DNA of 64,000 bases from Streptomyces sp. P3 (lineage in GTDB: Bacteria; Actinomycetota; Actinomycetes; Streptomycetales; Streptomycetaceae), in NCBI GenBank assembly GCA_016893485.2, contig JAFEKX020000002.1, positions 1 to 64,000 of the forward strand. Reading direction: 5' to 3'. Position 1 is the first letter of the stretch, and every line of letters starts with the position of its first letter. This document shows positions 19,649 to 29,296 of this stretch, in pieces. Under the pieces are notes generated by a model that saw only the letters and a program-made list of their open reading frames with translations, was not told the origin of the DNA and searched no databases. The translations under genes were made by a program, and so were the position numbers.

Positions 19649-19835
19649 TCTGTGGGACCGGCTCTCGGGTGAGGTGCAGGCGGAGGTGGACGGCCTCGTT
19701 TCGGCCGGGCGGGATGTGCAGGCCATTGCCGTGATGCGTGAGCGTGGCGGTGTGCCGACTCCGGGTCTGCGTGAGTGTGTCGCTCTGGTGGATCAGCGGT
19801 TCAGGGTGTTGCGGCAGAGGTCAGCGAGCTCGTGA
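19649..19835 (+). CDS. Possible small hypothetical protein
   Basis: A frame reading LWDRLSGEVQAEVDGLVSAG, RDVQAIAVMRERGGVPTPGL and RECVALVDQRFRVLRQ ends at TGA 19833. Its amphipathic, leucine-rich pattern looks coding. No start codon with a good binding site was found, so the 5' end is unknown. It resembles small unknown proteins of Streptomyces. The 19393-19648 interval before it holds nothing recognised. Confidence 0.3.
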
Positions 19836-20818
19836 TGATGCGGCGGCCAGGAATCGCAGCGAAAGGCGGACTTCCTTCCACCGGGCCTTCGCAGGGCACG
19901 AATCAGTGCGGCATGTAATCCGGCTGCGCGGTCGGGCCGCCGCCCGCCACTTGCCCGGCGACATGCCGTGCCGGCGGCGGAACGCGGTGGAGAACGCGTA
20001 CTCGTTGCGATAGCCGACCTTGGCGGCGATCTGGGCGAGCGTCACGTCGGAGCGTGCGAGGGCGTCTTCGGCGTGCTGCATGCGTACGCCGGTCACGTAG
20101 CTGCCTGGCGAGTCTCCGGTGACCTCACGAAACCGTGAAGAGAAGGCGGCACGGGACATCCCGGCCAGGCCGGCCATGGCTGGGACGGTCCACTCGCCGG
20201 CCGGTTCGGCGTGCACGTGCTCCAGGACCCGTCGCAGGCCCGGCTGGGACAGTGCCCGGTACCAGCCGGGTGCCGCCTCCCCCGCCTGCGCCCACCAGGA
20301 GCGGAGGGCGAAGACCAGGTTGACGTCGAGGAGGCGGTCCAGCAGGACCTGCTGTCCAGGGGCGTCCTGTCTGATCAGGTCGGCCAGCAAGGCCACGGCC
20401 GCCGCATGGGCGCTTTCCTGGCCGGTCGCCGGTACGACGACGGCGCGCGGCAGGGCGCGGAACAGGGATGCGGCGAAGCTGCCGTCGAGGGTGTAGGCGC
20501 CGCACAGGATGAGTGCCGCGTCGCCCTGTCTGGTGTCGGTTCCGCGCAGCCGGGCGTCGGCGATCGGCTCGGCGGTGACATCCGGGTCGCTGACCAGGGC
20601 GTACGGCGCGCCCGACGACATCAGCACGACGTCGCGCTCCCCAGCCGGAGTGGTTGTCGGCCGGGCTCCTCGAGCCAGCCGGTGCCCTCGATCAGCACGT
20701 GGGCGGTGAGCGGCCGACGCCCGCTGAACCGCACGCCCCACGGCCGGATGCGGCGCAGCACGGAGAAGACCGCGCCGCGGGCGCGTGCCTGCGCGAGCTG
20801 GTCGGTCAGCACGTCCAT
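19821..20818 (-). CDS. AraC-family regulator with N-terminal cupin domain
   Basis: The ATG at 20818 starts MDVLTDQLAQARARGAVFSV. The cupin_6 domain reads WGVRFSGRRPLTAHVLIEGT and, after a frame change near 20640, GERDVVLMSSGAPYALV. The C-terminal double HTH reads WTVPAMAGLAGMSRAAFSSR, FREVTGDSPGSYVTGVRMQH and AQIAAKVGYRNEYAFSTAFR, followed by RRRHGMSPGKWR. About 320 residues. It is divergent from the NmrA-like gene at 20900 (81-base gap), its likely target. Confidence 0.85.
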
Positions 20819-20899
20819 ACCCGAACCCTAGACGAACACGAATGAATGCCGTCCGATCGAGCATTTTCCGTCTACGGTCACGTTCGTATCGTGGAGGAC

Positions 20900-21742
20900 A
20901 TGGCACCGTTCCTGATCCTCGGCGGCACCGGCAAGGTCGGCCGCCGCCTCACCCACTCACTCACCCGAGCCGGGCACGATCCGCGTGCGGCCGGCCGGAA
21001 CTCGGCGACCCGTTTCGACTGGCAGGACCCCTCCACCTGGCCGGCGGCGGTGGCCGGCGCGGGGGGGTGTTCGTCGTCGGCCCCGGATCGGCGACCGACT
21101 GGAGTCCGCGTCTGACCGGCCTGCTGGAGGCGGCCCACGCTGCCGGAGTGCGGCGAGCGGTCCTGCTGTCGGCGCGCGGCGTGCAGTTCCTGCCCGAGGG
21201 AGCCGTCGCCAGGGCGGAGCAGGCCCTGCGCAAGGGCCGCTGCCATGGACGGTCCTGCGACCGTCGCACTTCGCCCAGAACTTCACCGAGGCGATGTTCG
21301 CCCGCGCGGCGGGCTGATCAGCGCGCCGGTCGGCATGGGCGCCGAACCGTTCATCGACGTCGCCGACATCGCGGACGTGGCGGCCGCTGTCCTCCCTGGC
21401 GGCTTCGAGGGCGAGACCCTGGCACTGTCGGGCCCCGAGGCAGCCGACTTCGTCCAGGCCGCGCAGATCCTCACCGAAGCGTCGGGCACCCCGGTCCGGT
21501 TCGCAGACCAGTCCGACGCCGACCACCTGGCCCAGCTGCGCGCGGCGGGCACACCCGAGGGCTACATCGAGTGGCGCATGGCCATGCTCGGCGGTATCCG
21601 CCGGGGCGAGGACGCCTACCTGAGCGACGGCGTGAAGCACGTGCTGAGCCGCAGCCCGATCGGGCTGCGGGAGTGGGCGGCGCGTGAGGTGCCAGGCTCG
21701 GAGTGGGCCGTGGCTGCGCGGGATGGCGACCACGCCGGCTAA
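20900..21742 (+). CDS. NmrA-like NAD(P)H-binding protein
   Basis: The ATG at 20900 gives MAPFLILGGTGKVGRRLTHS, with the GGTGKVG nucleotide-binding loop. A frame change near 21070 joins GGVFVVGPGSATDWSPRLTG, AAHAAGVRRAVLLSARGVQF, and another near 21240 joins WTVLRPSHFAQNFTEAMFAR, PFIDVADIADVAAAVLPGGF and GETLALSGPEAADF. About 280 residues. Atypical SDR, probably cytosolic and acting as a reductase or redox sensor. Its stop overlaps the 3' end of an IS5 fragment on the other strand. Confidence 0.75.
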
Positions 21743-21960
21743 GACTCCCGAAGGAAGGTCGGTTCGAGTCCTCGCCAGCAGATGATGGCGCAGCCCAGGG
21801 CGAGGAAGGCCTGGTGGATGCCGTCGCGAGTTCTCCCGGCGGGGGCGTAGGCGGCAAAACCAGTGCAGCAGCGCGAACGCAGCTTCGCAGAACCGGCGGT
21901 GGACGCCCAGGCCGGAGCCCTGTTCGCTCCCGCGTCGTGCGATGACCGGGAGATGCCCGG
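21739..21960 (-). mobile_element. IS5-family transposase, C-terminal remnant
   Basis: Minus strand reads GSGLGVHRRFCEAAFALLHW then FCRLR and, after frame changes, HQAFLALGCAIICWRGLE with a TAG at 21739. The SGLGxxRxxxExxFAxLHxFRRLR segment carries the catalytic glutamate region of IS5 transposases. The 5' part is absent. Confidence 0.65.
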
Positions 21961-22087
21961 GAAGGGTGCTGTCGCGCTCGGTCTGCGAGCGGGGTACCCG
22001 GGCCGCGGGCAGGCAGCCGGCCGCCGCCGCGGTCCTCGGGCTGCTGCCGGGGTGCGCGCCCCGGCTTGTCCTGTTGATCGCCGGTGG

Positions 22088-22867
22088 CTAGTCGCGCACG
22101 TGCAGCCCGAAACCCGTGCGGCCTGCGGGCTCCAGTCCCTTCTTCAGGTGCAGCGAGGGGATCTCGTAGTCGCCGAAGTTCTGTCGGCGGAATGCGATCG
22201 GCTCGGTCGACTCCAGGGTGAGCAGGCGCTGTTGCCAGGCCCTGGCGACGCCGGGGTAGTCCTCATCGGTCATCCGGTCGGTGCCGTACAGCACGAAGGG
22301 CGGCAGAACCTCGATGCCCGGGTAGTAGAGGATGCCGTGGTGGATCGGGAACAGCAGATCGTCGATGGGGCCGTTGATCCCGCGTGCGGCGTAATGCGAC
22401 TGCGGGCCGCCGGCGGTCACCGACAGCAGAGCCCTCCTGCCCGCGAGGGTGCCTTCGCCGAAGCGCTCGCCGTACCTGGTGTCGCTGTGCTCGCCGACCC
22501 CGTACGCGAAGTGGTAGGTGAACACCCGGTCCCACCCAGCCTTTGAGGATCGCGGGCATCGCGTACCACCACAGGGGAACTGGAAGATGACCGTGTCGGC
22601 CCACAGCAGCTTCTCCTGCTCGGCGCGGACGTCCGCGGTGAGCGTCCCGGCGTCGAAGGCCCGGCCCGAGTCCAGGGCGATCTTCAGCGGACTTGAGGCG
22701 TGGGGGCCGTAGTCCGCGGCGTCCACGACCGCCTTCCAGTCCATCGCGTACAGATCGCTCACCCGCACCTCGTGTCCGGTCCTTTCCAAGGTGGACACCG
22801 CGAGGTCCTTCAGCGAGCTGTTGAGCGACTTGGGCTCCGGGTGGGCGTAGACGATCAGCGTCTTCAC
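22088..22867 (-). CDS. NAD(P)H dehydrogenase (quinone), flavodoxin-like (NQO/MdaB type)
   Basis: From ATG 22867: MKTLIVYAHPEPKSLNSSLK, the FMN/FAD-binding opening of NQO1-like quinone reductases. It continues LERTGHEVRVSDLYAMDWKA, EKLLWADTVIFQFP, then GRRALLSVTAGGPQSHYAAR and GILYYPGIEVLPPFVLYGTD. Two compensating frameshifts at 22540-22580 hide the expected LWWYAMPAILKGW. About 260 residues. Two-electron reduction of quinones by NAD(P)H in the cytosol. It is divergent from the XRE/MmyB regulator at 23006, a common pairing. Confidence 0.82.
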   Translation of the reverse strand: MKTLIVYAHPEPKSLNSSLKDLAVSTLERTGHEVRVSDLYAMDWKAVVDAADYGPHASSPLKIALDSGRAFDAGTLTADVRAEQEKLLWADTVIFQFPCGGTRCPRSSKAGWDRVFTYHFAYGVGEHSDTRYGERFGEGTLAGRRALLSVTAGGPQSHYAARGINGPIDDLLFPIHHGILYYPGIEVLPPFVLYGTDRMTDEDYPGVARAWQQRLLTLESTEPIAFRRQNFGDYEIPSLHLKKGLEPAGRTGFGLHVRD

Positions 22868-23005
22868 GGGAACTCCTTCGGATCGGATGCCTTCGATCCT
22901 GGGCTCCGCAGCGTCTGGCGTTCAGGGCTCCTCTTCCGTAGGAGGGGACTTCCTGGTATTGGCAGGGCCACTTCCACGGGGCACCACCGTGGCCATACTG
23001 GGGGC

Positions 23006-23850
23006 ATGGACGATCTTGCGGGCTTCCTGCGGACCCGGCGTTCCCGGGTCGATCCGGCGGCCGTCGGCATCCCCACCGGCAGCCGCCGACGGGTCGAAGG
23101 GCTGCGCCGCGAAGAGGTCGCGCACCTGTCCGGAGTCAGCGTCGACTACTACGTACGCCTGGAGCAGGGCCGCGCGACCCAGCCCTCCGAGCAGGTCCTC
23201 GACGCGCTCGCCCGCGTCCTCGGCCTCGACGAGACCGAACGCGGGCACCTTGACCGGCTCGCCCGGCAGCGCCGGCGGCGCGCGAAGGCGCCGGGCGGGC
23301 GAATCCGGCCGGAGGCGCTGCGCGTCCTGGCCTGGTCGCCGACGCACCCGCGCTGATCATGGACCACCGCCTGGACGTGCTCGCCGGGAACCGTCTTGCA
23401 GGGCTCCTCTACGGACGGCCGATGCCGGGCCTGAACACCGCCCGCCACCTCTTCCTCGAGGAGGCCGAGCGCGGCTTTTACGCGGACTGGGAGACATGCA
23501 CCCTCGACGTGGTCGGGCACCTGCGCCTGGCCGCCGGCACATACCCGAGGACCCTCGCCTGGCCTCGCTCATCGGCGAGCTGGCGATGGGCAGCGAGCGC
23601 TTCCGCCGCCTCTGGGCCCGCGCGGACGTGCGCGCCCGCACACATGGACGCAAGGCGTACCGGCACCCGCTGGTCGGACTGCTGGAACTGCACCAGGAGA
23701 ACTTCGCGCTACCGAACGAACCAGGCATGGAACTGCTGGTGCTGTCCGCGGCCCCCGGCAGCCCTGCCGAGGACGGGCTGCGCCTGCTCGCCGGCCTGGG
23801 CGCGGACAGCGATGACGCGGCTCCCCGGCGAACGCTCAGATCCGCGAGCA
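23006..23850 (+). CDS. XRE-family regulator with MmyB-like ligand domain
   Basis: MDDLAGFLRTRRSRVDPAAV at 23006 leads into the HTH RRVEGLRREEVAHLSGVSVD and YYVRLEQGRATQPSEQVLDA. After a frame change near 23345 the MmyB PAS-like domain reads ALIMDHRLDVLAGNRLAGLL, LFLEEAERGFYADWE, VVGHLRLAAGTYP, MGSERFRRLWARADVR and KAYRHPLVGLLELHQENFAL. About 280 residues, ending near 23850 after a further frameshift. The family regulates adjacent oxidoreductases, here most likely the divergent quinone reductase. Confidence 0.8.
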
Positions 23851-24052
23851 CACCAACAACGCCCACCCACCGCCGGGCACGCCTCGGCGCTGACGGCCGT
23901 CCGCAGGGACGAGGGTTTCCACCCCCACCCCCGGCCGCCCAGTCGCGGTGGGGGGCGGGTCAGGGGCATGGGGTCTGCGCGAGCGATGTCGAGGTCGTCC
24001 TGCGAAGGCCGCGGACCGGCCACCGGCGGGCCGGCCGGTCCGACGTGCCCGG

Positions 24053-24197
24053 GGCCCACAGGGCACTGCCGTACTCCCCCGCCCCCTGTTCTCGTCCGCA
24101 ACATGCGAGGTCAGAGGCGGTTGAAGGTTTCATCAGGGAGTTCGTCGGAAAGGGCTGCGGTGGGTGCGGGTGCCGCATAGCGTGCGATGACCGAGCC
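24053..24197. repeat. Direct repeat, left copy (partner 25655-25800)
   Basis: About 145 bases from GGGCCCACAGGGCACTGCCG to GATGACCGAGCCGT recur almost unchanged at 25655-25800. On the minus strand both copies end with the same short tail, YAAPAPTAALSDELPDETFN. The two copies bracket the Uma2/XRE pair and an IS3 fragment. Confidence 0.8.
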
Positions 24198-24306
24198 GTG
24201 GATACCGAGGTCCCTTCGCGACGTGCGCGATCGGGCGACCGGTGGTGCGGACCTCGCGGACCGCTCGCTCACGTAGTTCATCGGGGTATTTACGGGGTGC
24301 TGGCAT
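24197..24306 (-). mobile_element. IS3-family OrfA, N-terminal remnant
   Basis: The ATG at 24306 encodes MPAPRKYPDELRERAVREVR then TTGRPIAHVAK, the HTH opening of IS3-group OrfA. After about 35 codons it joins the 24053-24197 repeat, so the junction marks a recombination point. Confidence 0.7.
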
Positions 24307-24697
24307 GGTTCTGGTGGATCTTCTTCGCCAGGACCGTAACCCTGGCATCAGAGACTCCACAAATCTCAGTACAGCTCACGCAACCCGCACGCAGGAAGAC
24401 AGCCTCCGCAGTCCCCGCCCAACTCCTCCCCGCGCTGACACAGTGGGGCCGCTGCGCTGGAAGAGGGTCCGTGCCGCCGCCGGTCGGGCCAGCGCCAGCG
24501 CCAGCGGCCGCACACCATCCCTGCGTCCCAGCACCGGGGGCGTCTGGGGCTTGAGCCCGGGACGGCGCTGCCACACCAGCAACTTGGCTTCCTTCACTGA
24601 CGGGTTGGCGGGTACCAGTGGGGTCTACCACCGTGAGTGCAGCACTGCGTGCGCCTGAGGCCGGCGATTCCTGTGTCCGCGCTTGTTTCTCTTTTGG
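24307..24697. other. Spacer with no recognised gene
   Basis: About 390 bases upstream of the IS3 remnant and downstream of the XRE gene. Only proline/arginine-rich frames are present. It may contain the outer end of the IS3 element. Confidence 0.4.
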
Positions 24698-24919
24698 TCA
24701 TCTGGCCGGGCTCTGCCCTGAACTGGACGTGAAGGTGACCGTCAACTGGCAGTCCAGTGCCGAGGCGATGCGGTCCAGGAGTGCCAGGGTGGGCAGGTCC
24801 CGTCCGGACTCGATGCGTGAGATCGCGGCCTGCCCGGTCCCGGCGAGTTCGGCCAGGCGGGTCTGGGACATGCCTCGCTGGCGGCGCCAGGACCGCACCA
24901 GGCCGGCGGTGTCGTTCAC
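24698..24919 (-). CDS. Small XRE-family HTH protein paired with Uma2
   Basis: Intact 73-residue protein from a GTG at 24919. It reads MNDTAGLVRSWRRQRGMSQT, RLAELAGTGQAAISRIESGR and DLPTLALLDRIASALDCQLT. This is a complete lambda-repressor-like HTH with a short beta tail. Its start overlaps the Uma2 stop by four bases (GTGA), showing translational coupling. A truncated copy of its C-terminus is at 19210-19392. Confidence 0.85.
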   Translation of the reverse strand: MNDTAGLVRSWRRQRGMSQTRLAELAGTGQAAISRIESGRDLPTLALLDRIASALDCQLTVTFTSSSGQSPAR

Positions 24920-25508
24920 CGTCCGGCGTCCGCGCTGTAGCGGGGCAGGGCAGTGGTGTCGATCTTCCAGCCGGTGACGGTGACGGTGTCTCCGAAGGTG
25001 TAGTGCTGCCTGTTGTCGTAGGTGGGTTCGCCGGTGCGGCGTGTGGGCGCCCAGTGATGGACGGCGGTCCCGTCCCGGGGTCGACGATCAGGTAGTGCGG
25101 CACGCCCATGGCCGGATAGTCGCGCAGCTTGCCCTCGTAGTCGTTGCCCGGGTTGGAGCGGGAGACGATCTCGATCACCAGGTGGCAGCGGCGCGGGTCG
25201 ATGGCATCGCTGTCGGCGGTGGCCTCTTCCTCGTCGATCACGACGAGGTCGGGGACCCGCAGGATGCCCAGTGCCGCATCCTCCATGTCGGTTTCGAGCA
25301 TGAGGACCAGGTCCGTGCCCAGTTGGGGCTCCAGCTGGGTGCGCAGGCGGTGAGCGACGAGCTGATGCTGCTTCTTCGGGCTCATCATCATCAGCAGCTG
25401 GCCGTGACTGATCTCCGGCCAGGCCAGCGGCTCAGGTTTGTCGAAAGCCTCACGGAACTCACGAAGATGCCCGTAGATACTCTGCTCCGTCACACCCCCA
25501 CCGTACAT
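24916..25508 (-). CDS. Uma2-family restriction-endonuclease-fold protein
   Basis: From the ATG at 25508 (GTG 25493 also possible) it reads REAFDKPEPLAWPEISHGQL, LMMMSPKKQHQLVAHRLRTQ, LETDMEDAALGILRVPDLVV and IDEEEATADSDAIDPRRCHL. VIEIVSRSNPGNDYEGKL contains the E-x-V-S catalytic-site region of the PD-(D/E)XK fold. PHYLIVDP follows. A frame change near 25090 restores a C-terminal YTFGDTVTVTGWKIDTTALP. About 195 residues. Uma2 proteins are widespread putative nucleases of unproven role, and an HTH partner is a known arrangement. Confidence 0.82.
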
Positions 25509-25654
25509 GACGAAATCGTCATGCCATGTGGGCGCGGCCACCCCGCCCGCTACGCATCCGCAGGGACGCACCGCGCGCCGGCGACCGCCGGCAGCCGTCC
25601 CACCAGTGGGGTGTCGCGGAGTCCGGCCATGGGCGGCCGGTCCCCCACGGGCGG

Positions 25655-25800
25655 GGCCCACAGGGCACTGCCGTACTCCCCGTCCCCCTCTCCTCATCCG
25701 CAACATCCGAGGTCAGAGGCGGTTGAAGGTTTCATCAGGGAGTTCGTCGGAAAGGGCTGCGGTGGGTGCGGGTGCCGCATAGCGTGCGATGACCGGGCCG
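25655..25800. repeat. Direct repeat, right copy (partner 24053-24197)
   Basis: Near-identical to 24053-24197. Homology ends at GATGACCGGGCCGT, about 60 bases before the DUF485 gene. The pair is separated by about 1.6 kb. Confidence 0.8.
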
Positions 25801-25861
25801 TTTCCCCGCACTTTCACGGTCCGTGGCGTGTGGGGCCCACGACCCTCTAGGAGATCTTGGG

Positions 25862-26290
25862 ATGTCTTCCGACAGCTCCGAGTTACGGCCGCTGGCGCAC
25901 CGGGCCGGGCGGCATGCTTCGGCGGTGGCGCCGGGGTGGGCGACGGGCCGGGTCCGGCCGTGGGCCGGGGCGCACCGGGATCTGCGGTTGTTGCGGCGGG
26001 CGTGCCGGTGGCAGCGGCGTACCGCGACGTTCGCCGCGCTCGGCTACTTCGCGGTCTTCCTCGCACTCACCGTCAAGGCCCCTTCCTTGATGGCGCGTCC
26101 GGCCCCCGGCGGTCTGCCCACCGGGCTGTTCCTGGCGCTGGTGCAGCTGCCTGTCACCTGGCTGGCCGTAGCGTTCTACGAGTACACCGCCCGCCGGTTC
26201 GTCGATCCCCTCGCCCGCCGGGTGCGCCGGCAGCCGGCGGCCCGCCGACGGGGAGCTGCGGCCGTGACGGACTTCGGGGATCCGCGCAGT
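25862..26290 (+). CDS. DUF485-family inner-membrane protein
   Basis: The ATG at 25862 follows AGGAGA at 25849. After a basic N-terminus (RRACRWQRRTATFAALGYFA) there are two transmembrane helices around residues 58-76 (ATFAALGYFAVFLALTVKAP) and 93-112 (GLFLALVQLPVTWLAVAFYE), joined by a short loop, then YTARRFVDPLARRVRRQ. This two-helix layout is DUF485 (YjcH), which is regularly encoded before an acetate/cation symporter, as here. The C-terminus probably overlaps the symporter start at 26264, with a frameshift obscuring its stop. Confidence 0.75.
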
Positions 26291-27867
26291 CCTGGTCGCT
26301 CGTGGCGTTCTTCAGCGTGGTGACCCTGACGCTGCTGCTGTGCGTGGTCACCGGTCCCGACCGTGACGACCTGGACGAGTTCTACACCGGGTACCGGTTC
26401 TTGTCGCCGTTGCGCAACGGGCTGGCCATCGCCGGTGACTACATCTCGGCGGCCACCGTCCTCACGGTCGGCGGGATCATCGCGCTGTGCGGTTACGACG
26501 GGGTCGTGCTGGCCCTGAGCACCCTGCTCTCCTGCTGCTGCTGATGTTCCTGCTGGCCGAACCGCTGCATCACACGGGCCGGTTCACGATGGGCGATGTG
26601 CTGGGCCGTCGTATGCCCGGCCGCGCGGTACGCGTCACCGCGTGTGCGGTGACGCTTGCGGCGCTGGTGCCGATGATGGTGGTGCAACTGGCCGGGGTGG
26701 GGCAGTTGCTGGCGTTCGTCCTCGGTTTCTCGGACGGGACGATGCGTACCGGCTGTGTCGTGGGGGCCGGAGGGCTGATGATCACGTATGCGGCGCTGGG
26801 GGTATGCGTGGTACGGCGCTGATCCAGATCCTGAAGACGGTGATTCTTCTGGGGTCCGGGCTGGTGGTGGCCGCGTTGATTCTGCACACTTTCGGCTGGA
26901 GTCCGCGAACGCTGTTCCAGTCCGCGGCGCAGAACAGCGGGGCCGGATCGGGCTATCTGCGGTACGGGCTGCAGTTCGCGGGGGGACGGCATCCGGCGCT
27001 CGACATGGTGAGCACGCAGTGCGCGATCGTGCTGGGGGCGCCTGTCTGCCGCATGTGACGATGCGGATGTACACGGCGGGCAGTACGCGTCAGGTGCGCC
27101 GTGCGATGTCCTGGGCGGTCTCGGCGGTGGCCCTGTTCATGGCGGTGATGACCGTCGTCGCCGTCGGTGCCACCGCGCTGATCGGGGGCAAGGAGATCGC
27201 GGCGGCGGATCCTCGGGGCAGTACCGCCTATCTGCTGGGGGCGCGTGCGGCGTTCGGGCCGGACCTTTCGCGGCCCGAGAGTCTGCTGTTCACGACGGTC
27301 ACCACGGCCATCTTCCTGACGCTGCTGGCGTCGGTGGCGAGCATGACGCTGGCGTGTGCGAACTCGCTGGCCCATGACGTGGTGGTCCGTGCGGGGACGC
27401 GGCCGTTGCGGGAGATGGCGCTGGCGCGGCTGTCGGCGCTGGCGGTGGGGGTTCCGGTGATCGCTCTGGCGGTGCTGGCCCAGCATCGCAGTCTGCAGCC
27501 GCTGGCGATCCTGTCGTTCTGTCTGGGGGCGTCGGCGATCGCTCCGGCGCTGGTGTTCAGCCTTTTCTGGCGGCGTTTCACGCGGGCGGGTCTGCTGTGC
27601 ACGCTCATCGGCGGCAGTCTCAGTGTCGTGGTCCTGATGACCGGTACCAATCTCGTCTCCGGTTCCCCTCAGTCGGCTTTTCCGGAGGCCGACTTCAACT
27701 GGTTCCCGTTCACGACCACCGCTCTGGTGTCGGTTCCCGTGGGGTTCCTGTGCGGGCTGCTGGGCACCGTGCTGTCGGGCCGGCGGGCCGCCGCGCGGGA
27801 GCGCAGCCGCTACGAGGCGGTCGAGCCGGTGCTGCTGGCCGGGCCGCCGTATCCGCGGGGCGGCTGA
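26264..27867 (+). CDS. Sodium:solute symporter (ActP-like SSS family), frameshifted
   Basis: A GTG at 26264 starts VTDFG. After frame changes near 26285, 26533, 26815 and 27045 the protein reads QSWSLVAFFSVVTLTLLLCV, DEFYTGYRFLSPLRNGLAIA, GDYISAATVLTVGGIIALCG, HTGRFTMGDVLGRRMPGRAV, QILKTVILLGSGLVVAALIL and HVTMRMYTAG. It continues with VASMTLACANSLAHDVVVRA and PLAILSFCLGASAIAPALVF to TGA 27865. This is a 12-13 helix SSS transporter of the acetate permease group, about 535 residues, importing small carboxylates with a cation. Its last 320 bases are duplicated at 28728-29035. Confidence 0.78.
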
Positions 27868-28043
27868 CCGGGCCGCCGCGGTCTGCGCGTGCGGCGCCTG
27901 CGGCGGGTTGCGGGGTGGGCCGGGCGGGGGTGTCGCGGTGGCGGGGGCGGTGAGCGGATATAACACTCGTGGGGTCTGACGGCTGGTCAGATGCCCTCCC
28001 CACGATGGGGGTGCACGTATCGACGAGGACACAGGAGTACAGC

Positions 28044-28469
28044 ATGGAAGCCCGGTTGAACGTCATGGCCAGTCCGGTCGCGGCCAAGGCCATGAAGCAC
28101 ATCGTCGCCGCGGCCGGGGCGCTCGCGGAGTCGACGCTGCCGGCCGCGACGCGGGAACTGGTGATGCTGCGGGCCAGTCAGATCAACGGCTGCGGCGGGT
28201 GTGTGGACATGCACACCAAGGAGGCCGCGGCGGCGGGTGAGACGGCGTTGCGGCTGAATCTGGTGGCGGTGTGGCGGGAGGCGACCGTGTTCACCGAGGC
28301 CGAGCGGGCGGCGCTGGAGCTGGCGGAGGAGGGGACGCGGATCGCGGACGCGGCCGGCGGGGTGCCGGACGAGGTGTGGGCGAGGGCAGCGAAGCACTAC
28401 GACGAGGACCAGCTGGCGGCGCTGGTGGCGCAGATCGCGATCATCAATGCGTTCAACCGGGGAATGTGA
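28044..28469 (+). CDS. AhpD-like carboxymuconolactone decarboxylase (COE-type ECF41 partner)
   Basis: Intact 141-residue frame from the ATG at 28044, with AGGAG at 28033. The AhpD core reads TRELVMLRASQINGCGGCVD then MHTKEA, giving the C-x-x-C and downstream His of the alkylhydroperoxidase active site. The C-terminal half (DEDQLAALVAQIAIINAFNR) is the usual dimer helix. Such carboxymuconolactone decarboxylase-like proteins are the standard genomic partners of ECF41 sigma factors, two of which occur in this cluster at 30632 and 36277. I did not see a TGTCACA-type ECF41 promoter directly upstream. It lies between the symporter and its partial duplicate. Confidence 0.85.
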   Translation: MEARLNVMASPVAAKAMKHIVAAAGALAESTLPAATRELVMLRASQINGCGGCVDMHTKEAAAAGETALRLNLVAVWREATVFTEAERAALELAEEGTRIADAAGGVPDEVWARAAKHYDEDQLAALVAQIAIINAFNRGM

Positions 28470-28727
28470 TCACCCGTCAGCCGGCGGGCGGGTATGAGGT
28501 GGGTCAACTCCACTGAGCTCTTCTGCTGCTGCGCCCCAGGCACCGTTGCGCGGTGTCCGGGGCGTTGTCGTGTCGCCCGGGTGCTTCCACTGCTGTTCGG
28601 GGACGGGGAGCGGCGGGCGGGGGCGGGACTGGAGGGTGAGAGCGGTCAGGACGCCCGGGGCGGTGGGAGCGGTGAGGGCAGCCAGGACGGTGGAGAGGGC
28701 CCAGCTGCTTTGACCACTGCCGGCGCC

Positions 28728-29035
28728 GGTGTTCGGGCTGTTCTGGCGGCGCTACACCCGGGGGGGCCGCTGTGCACGCTGATCGGCGGCACGGTCAGTG
28801 TCCTGGTCCTGATGACCGTCTCCGGCTCGCCCCAGTCGGCGTTCCCGGGGCGGACTTCAACTGGTTCCCGTTCACGACGACGGCCCTGGTGTCGGTGCCG
28901 GCCGGGTTCCTGTGCGGGGTGGTGGGGACGCTGGCGTCGGGCCGGCGGGCGGCGGCGCGGGAGCGCAGCCGCTACGAGGCGGTCGAGCCGGTGCTGTTGG
29001 CCGGGCCGCCGTATCCCCGGGGCGGTTGACCGGGC
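28728..29035 (+). pseudogene. Degenerate duplicate of the symporter 3' end
   Basis: GVRAVLAALHPGGPLCTLIG in one frame and ADFNWFPFTTTALVSVPAGF, ASGRRAAARERSRYEAVEPV in another mirror the last 100 codons of the symporter at 27545-27867. A 12-base deletion (the TNLV region) and at least two frame breaks distinguish it. Similarity continues a few dozen bases past the stop. It has no start and cannot make a transporter. Confidence 0.8.
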
Positions 29036-29296
29036 CGGCTGCGGTACGGGCCCGGCGCGTGCGGGCGCGGCAGGCGTATTTCTTCCGTCCGAAGGGATTT
29101 CGGGCCGGTGCAGGGGTGCCGTATTCCGGGTGGGGTTTCGCTGCAGGAGCGCTGTGTTTCGCGCTGAGCAATCTCGGCGATGACAGCGCTGGTGGGCTGC
29201 CCGCACGCTGATGGGTGAACGTGCTCTGCGGGAGCGGGAGTTGAAGGTCACGCGCCTCGCGGGTACGGCCGAATCCATGACTGGGGAAGGTCTCGC

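Noticed and set aside
26953..28032. Minus-strand arginine-rich frame opposite the symporter
   Set aside because: Low-complexity antisense translation.
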